Origin: Bacteroides sp.
GTDB lineage: Bacteria > Bacillota > Clostridia > Lachnospirales > Lachnospiraceae
Assembly (NCBI GenBank): GCA_023666705.1
Contig: JAMPBO010000013.1
Location: 1-39,019 of the forward strand
DNA length: 39,019 nucleotides
Direction: 5' to 3'
In this document: piece after piece, positions 8,023 to 15,115 of the stretch
Layout of the letters: every line of letters starts with the position of its first letter
Numbering within the stretch: the first letter of the stretch is position 1
Made by a program: the position numbers and the translations under genes
Notes under the pieces: generated by a model
Told to the model about the DNA's origin: nothing
Seen by the model: the letters and a program-made list of their open reading frames with translations, nothing else
Database searches by the model: none

Positions 8023-8137
8023 TCTTCTTACTGTTTCTCTTGTCGAGAAAGGTCAGAAACGCAACAATCAAACTACCAAAGGAAATCAACAAGCCTATTA
8101 TCCCTATGAATATCAAAATAATATCCGCAGCCGTCAT
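8018..8137 (-). CDS. Holin-like type I toxin peptide (Hol_Tox/TxpA-BsrG group)
   Basis: 39-aa peptide: short polar start MTAADI, a single hydrophobic helix (about residues 6-30) and a basic tail ending KRNSKKK. This is the layout of Firmicutes holin-like membrane toxins. The ATG at 8135-8137 has a GGGAGG site with 8-nt spacing. A CCTCCC in the leader (minus strand of 8189-8194) is complementary to it and could hide it from ribosomes. An antisense RNA lies opposite the 3' untranslated region. Expected action: insertion in the inner membrane and depolarisation when the antitoxin RNA is lost (family knowledge). It is too short for ordinary gene callers. Confidence 0.75.
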   Translation of the reverse strand: MTAADIILIFIGIIGLLISFGSLIVAFLTFLDKRNSKKK

Positions 8138-8188
8138 ATTACGCACCTCCCTTCCTATGTACTCCCAGCAAGCTAGGGCAATTGGTTC

Positions 8189-8265
8189 GGGAGGCTACCA
8201 CCCTGTCATGGGTACTCTCCTAGTGGCTTTCGCCACATTTATAATCATATCAGCAATATCACAAA
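8189..8265 (-). promoter_or_regulatory. Toxin promoter and structured leader
   Basis: A tentative -10 TATAAA (8243-8238) has a weak -35 TTTGTG (8265-8260) at 16-bp spacing. The message would begin with a perfect GTGGC-GAAA-GCCAC hairpin (8237-8224), of the kind that protects 5' ends. The leader then contains CCTCCC (8194-8189), able to pair with the GGGAGG of the toxin ribosome binding site (8151-8146). Confidence 0.45.
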
Positions 8266-8283
8266 TTTTCAATCAAATCATAT

Positions 8284-8412
8284 CGGTTATCTATTTCTCC
8301 GTATCTGCTGATAACTTTTATGGATATACGCTTTAAACTCGCATATACACCATCAATTCCAACGAAGCAGGACTTTATAAAGCACCACGTCCTATATTGC
8401 ATTCATAATATT
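8284..8412. repeat. Copy 2 of the ~130-bp direct repeat
   Basis: Same orientation as 6207-6336 and about 92% alike by eye. It lies between the toxin promoter and the end of rhuM. Copies 1 and 2 bracket about 2 kb carrying two membrane-protein genes, the integrase remnant and the toxin locus. Confidence 0.75.
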
Positions 8413-8426
8413 TATCCAAATACTAT

Positions 8427-9431
8427 TTATTCAGATATGTTATTAATATCACTTATAAACTTATCAAAATCCGAAATATATTTTTTATCTTGCTCTATTT
8501 TAAATTTATCATATTCTCTGTATGCTAATTCTTTAGCAACTTCATGGGATATTTTACCAGCACCATGGAGTATTTCTCTACCATTAAATTTTAAAAAGGC
8601 ATTTAATTTTTCTACCCAATCACTCATAGTCATAGCATTATGATTTTCAGCTTGCATTTCAGCATAATCTAAATACATGGTTACTATTCTATTTAAATCC
8701 TTTAATTCTTTTTCATTTAAATAGTTTTTAGCAATATCAACATCATATTTATAAATCGGTCCGCTTGGAGAATTTTTCCAATTCGTAAGCCCCATATGCT
8801 CTTTTTGGGAATCTACTCTGTTATAAATTATTTCAGCCGCTGTATTTCCAGTTACAGAATAATGGAGTTTATTTTGAACTGTTTTAAAAAATTCTTTTGT
8901 AATTTCACTATCTTTATCATAATCAACACTACATTGTGAATATATATCAGTAATTTTTTGATAAAATCTCCTTTCGCTAGATCTAATATTTCTTATTTTT
9001 TCTAAGGTTTCTTCAAAATAGTCTTCACCAAATATATAATTTGGATTTTTTAATCTTTCTTCATCTATTACTGCACCTTTAATCATATATTCCTTTAAAA
9101 CTTTTGTTGCCCATATTCTAAAATTTGTTGCTTTCTTTGAATTTACTCTATAACCAACTGCAATTATTACATCCAGATTATAAAGTTTAGCTTTTCTTCC
9201 TCCGGTACTTTCGTCGGAAATTCCGACAGAAGTCTTTTCATCTAGCTCATTAGTCTCAAAAATATTATTTATATGTTCTGTAATCGTGCTTCTAGCCACT
9301 CCAAATAATTCTGCTATTAAATTTTGAGTCAACCACAAGTCATGATTTATGAGTAAAACATTGACACTTACATTACCATTTTCATCTTTATATATTATAA
9401 AATCGTGATTAGTTACTTGCAATTTATCCAC
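8427..9431 (-). CDS. rhuM: RhuM family protein
   Basis: 334-aa protein of the Virulence_RhuM family. The N-terminal part holds a DNA-binding-like segment (LTQNLIAELFGVARSTITEHI, about residues 35-55), then the family-typical KLYNLDVIIAVGYRVNSKKAT and FRIWATKVLKEYM. The C-terminal region is helical, with NWKNSPSGPIYKYDVDIAKNYL. I choose the GTG at 9429-9431, which has GGAGGTGA directly upstream; the frame continues 20 codons further into a repeat that lacks a ribosome site. RhuM genes are commonly found inside type I and type III restriction loci. Here remains of a type III methyltransferase lie just upstream. Molecular function is unknown. Confidence 0.85.
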   Translation of the reverse strand: MDKLQVTNHDFIIYKDENGNVSVNVLLINHDLWLTQNLIAELFGVARSTITEHINNIFETNELDEKTSVGISDESTGGRKAKLYNLDVIIAVGYRVNSKKATNFRIWATKVLKEYMIKGAVIDEERLKNPNYIFGEDYFEETLEKIRNIRSSERRFYQKITDIYSQCSVDYDKDSEITKEFFKTVQNKLHYSVTGNTAAEIIYNRVDSQKEHMGLTNWKNSPSGPIYKYDVDIAKNYLNEKELKDLNRIVTMYLDYAEMQAENHNAMTMSDWVEKLNAFLKFNGREILHGAGKISHEVAKELAYREYDKFKIEQDKKYISDFDKFISDINNISE

Positions 9432-9460
9432 AAAATCACCTCCACTATTTCTTATTATTA

Positions 9461-9515
9461 GGGATGAGCAAAACCCTGTTTTTATAAACATCCGTTGTAC
9501 AATATAGACAAATCA
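9461..9515. repeat. Partial copy of the MITE end seen at 25950-26015
   Basis: The stretch GGGATGAGCAAAAC...GTTGTACAATATAGACAAATCAC matches, with a few changes, the reverse complement of the right end of the palindromic element at 25812-26013. In both places it lies shortly upstream of a GGAGG-led gene and in the same orientation relative to it. Here the partner arm is missing. Confidence 0.6.
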
Positions 9516-9539
9516 CCGCAAACATTGTAATTTTTTCCA

Positions 9540-9795
9540 TCTAATGCAGTTATTCGGAATTTCCGAACAACTATATTTTTTATCAAGCTCACGATGAGCA
9601 ATATTTCCTTTTACCTGTCTCGTTCCTTCCATGCGAACCAACAAGAATTTCTTGTTAGTTCGATTTTTCTCCAATTCCTTATCTTTATAAATGCTTTCAA
9701 TGTGTTGGCTTATATTCTGCTAAGTCGTATTATATATCTCTGCAATCTGCCCTTGCGTAAGCCATATATCTTCATCAACAAATTGTACCAATACC
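9540..9795 (-). pseudogene. Remnant of a second RhuM-type gene, N-terminal region
   Basis: Minus-strand reading from about 9795 gives VDEDIWLTQGQIAEIYNTT, a stop (TAG), then QNISQHIESIYKDKEL and KKFLLVRMEGTRQVKGNIAH. These are the helix-turn-helix and following segment of RhuM proteins. The fragment has an in-frame stop, no start and no C-terminal part. It is joined directly to a truncated type III methyltransferase gene in another frame. It is not a copy of the intact neighbour: the residues differ widely. Confidence 0.65.
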
Positions 9796-10149
9796 AAGAT
9801 ATGTCTCCTGTAAAAGTTTCAACACTTCCAAATTATCGCCCTCAATGTAGAGGTTTTCCGTATTATCAAAATCAACACTTTCCTCCCTACACGGACGAAG
9901 TGTTTTATTTATTGGTGCATTGGCAAGAAGAACCGCCTTTTTCTTATCAGACCAAGTAAACTGGTAGCGTTCCTCATTTCCATCAACAACTTTACAGGAA
10001 ATCTCCTGCATAAGCACATCTTTATCAATAGCACGAACCACCTCACCATTTTCATCAATTATCTCCGTAACAGCATTAGGAAACAGTTGTGCAAGTTTCC
10101 TAAAATTTTCATCAGCCTTATTTACTGTCTGCATTTTAAGTTTATCCAT
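9775..10149 (-). pseudogene. mod: Truncated type III restriction-modification methyltransferase (Mod), N-terminal fragment
   Basis: About 124 codons from MDKLKMQTVNKADENFRKL to ENLYIEGDNLEVLKLLQETYLG, then five unrelated residues and a stop. This is the conserved start of type III adenine-specific Mod proteins, which normally run about 600 residues and continue with a DPPY catalytic motif. The DPPY motif, the SAM site and the target-recognition domain are all absent, so it cannot methylate DNA. The break, at about 9793, joins it to a RhuM fragment. This implies a deletion through mod and probably res. The start at 10149 is chosen because the protein family begins there. Confidence 0.8.
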
Positions 10150-10182
10150 TATTTTTATTACCCTCCTCATTCTCAAGCAAAT

Positions 10183-11259
10183 TCATCTTTCTACAATTGC
10201 TTCTTTCGGTTTCAGATTTATAAGAAAATCAGTCAATAAAATTGCATTGAGTGCCGCTTTTTGATTTGGATATTTTGTGTACCAACTATGTGCAACACCA
10301 TGTCTATTGGGAACCCCCTCTACAACGTCATCAATACTATAACAAGTTCCGATAATCATATTGTTATAGAAATCACTAAACACATCATCATAACCATTTT
10401 CATCAACAAGCTTCTTAATATCTTCCTGTGGTTTCTTTGTATTCTCAATACCTTTTGACTTGATAATTCCTTCCCACATTGTTGCCAGGAACGGAATTAC
10501 CAAAGCATACTCTTTTCGAAGATATGCTTCAAGGGTTTGTCCAAGAGCCTTTTTTACATGTGGCTCTAAGTCAGATTCTCTCCATTGTTTTTTAATGTGC
10601 TTTATTTCAGTCTTCGTATAATAAGATAAAATTGCTCTGTCAATCCGTTTTTCACATCTTTTACTCATTCCCCGGCTTGAGCCTAATATCTCGTTTACTT
10701 CAGCAAAAAGCTCAACATCTGCAATCCAGCCTGCATATGGAAACCATTTTGCATCATACATAGCCCTCAGATAAATTTTATGCAGTTCATCATAATTATC
10801 AAACGCAGATTCAACATTCCAATTCTCCCATATATGAAATAAAGGTGAAAAATCAACATCACCTAACCATTTTATGAATGGGGAGTTAAACATTTCTTCC
10901 AATGCTGATGAAAAATTTGTTAATACATTTGGAACAGAAGTTTTTATGGATGATGATATAATACTTCTTACTGAATTAGCTATTTGAAAAGCAGACGTGT
11001 CAATATGAAACGATGAAAGATTAATAGCTGCTAATCCCATTGTATCTGATAGTTTATTCTTTACATCCATAACTGAATTTGATAATTGATGTGATATCAA
11101 TGCACTATTTACTGCAGCCATATTTTCAATTGGACTCACCATTGGAGCCAACCTTTCTTTTACCTTAAGGAACGGTTCTATATTTTGTTTAATCTTATTA
11201 TTTTCAATGTTTATTTTGTGCTCATCTGATATAAGGTCATATGACTTAAAATCGCCCAT
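10183..11259 (-). CDS. Protein with a C-terminal HEPN-like R-x4-H motif; candidate abortive-infection factor
   Basis: 358-aa soluble protein. The N-terminal half is helical and low in recognisable motifs. The C-terminal part contains VPNRHGVAH (R319-x4-H324), followed by a helix ALNAILLTDFLINL. An R-x4-6-H motif between helices is the mark of HEPN ribonuclease domains in many defence proteins. The ATG at 11257-11259 has GGAGG 8 nt upstream; the upstream in-frame ATG does not. It ends 33 bases before the truncated mod, suggesting one former defence operon. I do not recognise the full-length family, and a DNA- or RNA-targeting role is inference. Confidence 0.6.
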   Translation of the reverse strand: MGDFKSYDLISDEHKINIENNKIKQNIEPFLKVKERLAPMVSPIENMAAVNSALISHQLSNSVMDVKNKLSDTMGLAAINLSSFHIDTSAFQIANSVRSIISSSIKTSVPNVLTNFSSALEEMFNSPFIKWLGDVDFSPLFHIWENWNVESAFDNYDELHKIYLRAMYDAKWFPYAGWIADVELFAEVNEILGSSRGMSKRCEKRIDRAILSYYTKTEIKHIKKQWRESDLEPHVKKALGQTLEAYLRKEYALVIPFLATMWEGIIKSKGIENTKKPQEDIKKLVDENGYDDVFSDFYNNMIIGTCYSIDDVVEGVPNRHGVAHSWYTKYPNQKAALNAILLTDFLINLKPKEAIVER

Positions 11260-11309
11260 ACTTGTATCCTCCACCAGCAATTATTTTCTGCCATCAGCTA
11301 TATCCCCAT

Positions 11310-12587
11310 TCAAAGCCGCTTCGCCTTCATGTTCTCCACAACCGCAAACACCTTTTTGGTCGTAAGTCCCTGTACGACTATCGTAAAGAACATGGTAACA
11401 TATGTTACAATCAGCACAACATTGTATGCGTCCTTTGGCAAAAATTCAGCACAGCTAAATGCAAGTGCAAGGGACAAACCACCCTTTAGTGCACTCCATG
11501 TCATAAGTGTGGTAAATTCATTGACGCTATATCTGTTTGGAATTTTATTTTTTCCGATAATTAACGTTGACACAAATACACCCGCATATCTTGCAATAAA
11601 GTTTCCGATGATTGCAGCAACTATCAGCAGCAACAGATTTTTATGGAACGGCATATTTAAGAGTGAAATTCCAATCAGTATAAACAATACGCTGTTAAAC
11701 AGTGTATCTGCGATATGCCAGAAATCCTCATACAAATCCTTTGGATCCACAACCTTTCTCCATTCTTCTTTCCCTGCCATTGCTTTCGAAAAATAAATTC
11801 CGCATACAACCGATGCAATGACTCCGGAACATCCCAAATGCTCGCACACGATATATGCCGCCATAACGTCAAACATGCTGATAAATATATGCAGTATCGG
11901 ATTGTTGGTACATTTTAAGAGTGAGAACATCACAAAGGATATTGCAAGACCAATTGCAATTGCTCCCAAAAGCTCCTTCGCCATAAGCACAGGAAAACTC
12001 AAGTCCGATGTATCATTTACGATATTCTTAATACAGACAAACACTGCGACACCTGTACCATCATTAAACAGTGATTCTCCCTCAATAACGGTCGATACAT
12101 TTTTTGACAAGCCTGCCTTCTTTAATATGGAGGTTGCCGCAATCGGATCCGTCGGAGATACAATACAGCCAAGCAGTACACAAAGCCATATGGAAAATCC
12201 AAGATTGAGTCCCAAACTCACAAGGTAAAACAATGCCCCATACAGAAATGATGACAAAACCGTTGTGAGAAGTGCCAATAGACTGATGGATTTTATGTTT
12301 TTCACAAAGCGGTTAAAATTAACTCCGCTGGCACCTGCAAAAAGCATAAAGCAGAGAATTCCGTCCATTAGAAATTCCTGAAAATTAAAATGCTCAAGCC
12401 TGCCGACTATCGTGTGACGAAAGCTGACAAGACCTGTCTCCTCCAATACCTTTATTACCGCACTGAAAATAAAAGCAAACAAAACCAATGCGATATCATT
12501 TGGTATTTTGATTGTTTTTTCATTTACAACGCTAATCACAATAACCAAAAGCAGAATAAATAAAAATCCTGCGAGTACATGCTCCAT
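11310..12587 (-). CDS. CPA1-family Na+(K+)/H+ antiporter
   Basis: 425-aa inner-membrane antiporter with about 12 hydrophobic segments. The core motifs of NhaP/CPA1 antiporters are present: SPTDPIAATSILKKAG and GESLFNDGTGVAVF. The N-D pair in FNDGTG marks the electroneutral group. The ATG at 12585-12587 is preferred over a TTG 21 bases upstream, which overlaps the GGAAAGGA site. It follows the TrkA gene by 60 bases on the same strand, so RCK-domain control of this antiporter is likely. Exported ion is not decided by sequence: K+ is plausible given the partner. Confidence 0.9.
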   Translation of the reverse strand: MEHVLAGFLFILLLVIVISVVNEKTIKIPNDIALVLFAFIFSAVIKVLEETGLVSFRHTIVGRLEHFNFQEFLMDGILCFMLFAGASGVNFNRFVKNIKSISLLALLTTVLSSFLYGALFYLVSLGLNLGFSIWLCVLLGCIVSPTDPIAATSILKKAGLSKNVSTVIEGESLFNDGTGVAVFVCIKNIVNDTSDLSFPVLMAKELLGAIAIGLAISFVMFSLLKCTNNPILHIFISMFDVMAAYIVCEHLGCSGVIASVVCGIYFSKAMAGKEEWRKVVDPKDLYEDFWHIADTLFNSVLFILIGISLLNMPFHKNLLLLIVAAIIGNFIARYAGVFVSTLIIGKNKIPNRYSVNEFTTLMTWSALKGGLSLALAFSCAEFLPKDAYNVVLIVTYVTMFFTIVVQGLTTKKVFAVVENMKAKRL

Positions 12588-12647
12588 CCTATGTAATCCT
12601 TTCCTCAAGCTTTTTTATAACGTATCAGTATTTTACTTTCGTTATTT

Positions 12648-14015
12648 TCAGGCATGGATATCTGACAACTCCTTCAGCTTTATTCCTGCCGATACGACGA
12701 TAACCTTGTCCCCCGCCTCAATGACAGAGGCACCTCTTGCAACCTCGGTAACTCCGTTTCGAAGTATGGTTGCAATCAGTACATTTTCCTTGAGCTTCAC
12801 ATCACTGCTCATAAGAGGCTTTCCGCAAAATTTGAAGCTTTCCTTAACCTCAAACTCTACCGCCTCCACCTTTCCGTCATCCAAGGTGTACAGCCACTTG
12901 ATATCACCTGATTCCTCGTCTCCGTATCCTGCGGTAGCCCTTGCATTTCTTATCACGCCTGCCATACTGACATCCTGCGTGGAAAAAATATGACTGATAC
13001 CGCTGCTCCTTATCATGGTTGCATAATTCACATTGTCAACCTCAGCAGATATCCGTTCAATTCCAAATGACTTGGCAAACATTGATATGATAAGATTTAC
13101 GTCATCACTTCCCGTAACCGTAACACAACCATCCTTGCCTGCGAGTTCTCTGTTTAACAACTCCGCATCCGTACCGTCGCCACACAAAACCTTTGCCTTC
13201 GGATACTGTTCCAAAAGTACACTGCAACGTTTTGGATCCTTATCAATAATCTCAACCTTTATTCCGCTGTTAAGCATTAGTCCTGCAAGATAATATCCAA
13301 TTTTACTTCCGCCGACTATGAGAACCTCTTTAATCAGCTTTCCGATAATTCCTATTTTATTTAGGAAATGATCCATTTCCTCTCCGATGGCAAGAACCGT
13401 TATGTTGTCTCCTGCTTTTATTTCTGCATTGCCATTCGGGCTCATTGCCTTTCCATTTCTGTCAATGGCACAAATTAAAACGTCGGCATCCACCTTTTCC
13501 TTTAAATTTACAAGCTTTGTGCCATCAAGAATATTACCCTTTTTGATTATTATGCTTGCCACAAATACATTTCCATCACCAAACCGTTCTATCTCGATAC
13601 CGTCGGGATATCTCAGCATCCTATGTATCTCATTTGCCGCCATCCGTTCAGGATTTACAACAGAATCGACTCCCAGTTCCTTTTTCAAAAATTTGTGTTC
13701 CGTGCGGTATCCCGGTCCCCTGACTGCTGCTATGGTGTGCTTGATGCCCAGCTTTTTGGAGACGGAGCAGCAAAGAATATTTGTCTCATCACTTTTGGTA
13801 ACCGCAATCAGCATCTTTGCGGAATCAATTCCCGCCTTTTTCAAAAGGGTTACGGATGCTCCGTTTCCCGTAAATCCATTACAATCATATTTATCCGTAA
13901 TATCATTTATTCTTGTGGCATCGTTGTCAATTACGACAACATCATACCCTTCATTACAAAGATATTCTACAACGACTTCGCCAACCTTACTGGCTCCAAC
14001 TACAATAACCCGCAT
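12648..14015 (-). CDS. trkA: TrkA: potassium transport regulator with two RCK units
   Basis: 455-aa cytoplasmic protein with two tandem Rossmann (RCK_N) and RCK_C units. The first NAD-binding loop is GASKVGEVV at the N-terminus, with acidic VIDNDATR at the end of strand 2. The second is GGSKIGYYLAG at about residue 230. Full-length TrkA is about 450-460 residues, so it is complete. The start is either ATG 14015 (GGGAGG 12 nt upstream) or ATG 14027, which directly abuts that site; 14015 matches the family. No TrkH/TrkG channel subunit is nearby. The adjacent gene is a CPA1 antiporter, which TrkA-type RCK proteins can also gate. Confidence 0.9.
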   Translation of the reverse strand: MRVIVVGASKVGEVVVEYLCNEGYDVVVIDNDATRINDITDKYDCNGFTGNGASVTLLKKAGIDSAKMLIAVTKSDETNILCCSVSKKLGIKHTIAAVRGPGYRTEHKFLKKELGVDSVVNPERMAANEIHRMLRYPDGIEIERFGDGNVFVASIIIKKGNILDGTKLVNLKEKVDADVLICAIDRNGKAMSPNGNAEIKAGDNITVLAIGEEMDHFLNKIGIIGKLIKEVLIVGGSKIGYYLAGLMLNSGIKVEIIDKDPKRCSVLLEQYPKAKVLCGDGTDAELLNRELAGKDGCVTVTGSDDVNLIISMFAKSFGIERISAEVDNVNYATMIRSSGISHIFSTQDVSMAGVIRNARATAGYGDEESGDIKWLYTLDDGKVEAVEFEVKESFKFCGKPLMSSDVKLKENVLIATILRNGVTEVARGASVIEAGDKVIVVSAGIKLKELSDIHA

Positions 14016-14054
14016 TTTTGACAACATCCTCCCGTAAATTTATCCTTATCTCGT

Positions 14055-14153
14055 GCAACCGTTTTCCCCTTTGACAAACGGTTGCCACATATGAGATTTT
14101 ATATGAAAATTTGACACACATAATATTATACATCAAAAAAAATCACGTATCAA
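14055..14153 (-). promoter_or_regulatory. trkA promoter and leader hairpin
   Basis: Minus-strand TTGATA (14153-14148), 17-bp spacer, TATAAT (14130-14125). The leader of about 100 nt contains a perfect 10-bp stem, 14085-14076 with 14064-14055 (GCAACCGTTT/AAACGGTTGC), with an 11-nt loop. It has no U-run, so it may be an RNA structure or a protein site. I could not match it to the c-di-AMP riboswitch. Confidence 0.55.
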
Positions 14154-14176
14154 CATTTTACATTCTGATGGGATTT

Positions 14177-14728
14177 TTAGAGCTTTAATTTATCCTGAAG
14201 ATAACATTCCGTAATGCTGTTCGATACCTTTCCAAGTATCTGGGCAACACGTTCACTGTCAATGGATGAATATTTTTGGTATGCAAAATAACAGCCCTGT
14301 ACAAGGACAGTTATGTAGATATTTGTGCTTAAATCCGTACGCAATTCAGGATTTTCGGCATATATAAGCTGCTTTAGCTTGGTTTCAATTGATGATACGA
14401 GATTATTCACCCTGGAACCGGAAAATATAACCTTAAACAGCTTTCCCTTTGCCGTAGCATTGCTGAACAGCTCCACCGTTGTCTCTCCAATATGGGCAAG
14501 AAGATTCTCCTTATGTGAAAGGGAAGCCAATAATTCATTTACCAAATCATCCTCAATCTGTTCGGATAAATCGTAAATGTCCATATAGTGAAGATAAAAT
14601 GTCTGCTTGCTTATCTGTGCATTCTCCGTAAGCTCTTTTACGGTTATTTTCTCTAAATCTTTCTTTTCACGAAGTGCAACAAAAGCATTAAATATACTGG
14701 TACGTGTTTTTAGAATTCTTATATCCAT
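14177..14728 (-). CDS. TetR family transcriptional regulator
   Basis: 183-aa regulator. The N-terminal TetR helix-turn-helix (about residues 8-55) contains LEKITVKELTENAQISKQTFYLHY, with the typical TFY-HY ending of the recognition helix. The rest is an all-helical ligand/dimer domain of the TetR_C type. The second of two adjacent ATGs (14726-14728) is better spaced from GAGGGG. It lies between TrkA and an unknown small gene, all on the minus strand. Target and ligand are unknown; a palindrome upstream may be its own operator. Confidence 0.85.
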   Translation of the reverse strand: MDIRILKTRTSIFNAFVALREKKDLEKITVKELTENAQISKQTFYLHYMDIYDLSEQIEDDLVNELLASLSHKENLLAHIGETTVELFSNATAKGKLFKVIFSGSRVNNLVSSIETKLKQLIYAENPELRTDLSTNIYITVLVQGCYFAYQKYSSIDSERVAQILGKVSNSITECYLQDKLKL

Positions 14729-14779
14729 CATTACCCCTCAAGTTAAATTATCCTTAAACACCAAATCGCTTCATTGTCA

Positions 14780-14792
14780 TTTTGTTACAAAA
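14780..14792. promoter_or_regulatory. 13-bp palindrome upstream of the TetR gene
   Basis: TTTTGT-T-ACAAAA is a perfect palindrome 52 bases upstream of the regulator start. TetR proteins usually bind such symmetric sites near their own promoter. No convincing -35/-10 pair was found around it. Confidence 0.3.
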
Positions 14793-14812
14793 CAAAGATA
14801 AATATTGTAATC

Positions 14813-15097
14813 TTAAAAATTAATATTAATAAAGTTATCTGCTTCTTCTCTGGTTCCAAGCTTTCTTTCTTCCACATTTTTTACTGCACTGTCAATTTGT
14901 TCTTTCATGGACTCCGTTATGTTTGTATTTTCGCCATAATTTAAATATGCAAGAACGGTCAGCATTTCGGATTCCGTATCTGCGTAATATCCCGTGCCTT
15001 CCTGCTTCATATCTCCTAAATTCTTGACAAGCTCTAGCATCTTATTGGGAAGATACCTGTAATCCCATGAGCCCGTTGGCTTTTCTTCACCTAACAT
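14813..15097 (-). CDS. Small acidic cytoplasmic protein, family unknown
   Basis: 94-aa soluble protein with no membrane segment or signal peptide. It has a tryptophan/tyrosine-rich start (GSWDYRYLP), then helices with many Glu and Lys residues. The ATG has GGAGG 8 nt upstream and lies 18 bases after the stop of the larger unknown gene, so the two are translated from one message. I do not recognise it. Confidence 0.7.
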   Translation of the reverse strand: MLGEEKPTGSWDYRYLPNKMLELVKNLGDMKQEGTGYYADTESEMLTVLAYLNYGENTNITESMKEQIDSAVKNVEERKLGTREEADNFININF

Positions 15098-15115
15098 ATC
15101 ATTTCCTCCGTTCCA

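Noticed and set aside
8284-8412. The 130-bp repeat as the end of a transposase gene
   Set aside because: One frame is open in copy 2 but contains stops in copy 1, and no transposase motif was seen.
12508-14037. Long plus-strand frames opposite the antiporter and trkA
   Set aside because: Hydrophobic shadows of real minus-strand genes with strong family motifs.
14055-14124. c-di-AMP (ydaO) riboswitch in the trkA leader
   Set aside because: The leader is short and shows only one stem; the conserved ydaO core could not be found by eye.
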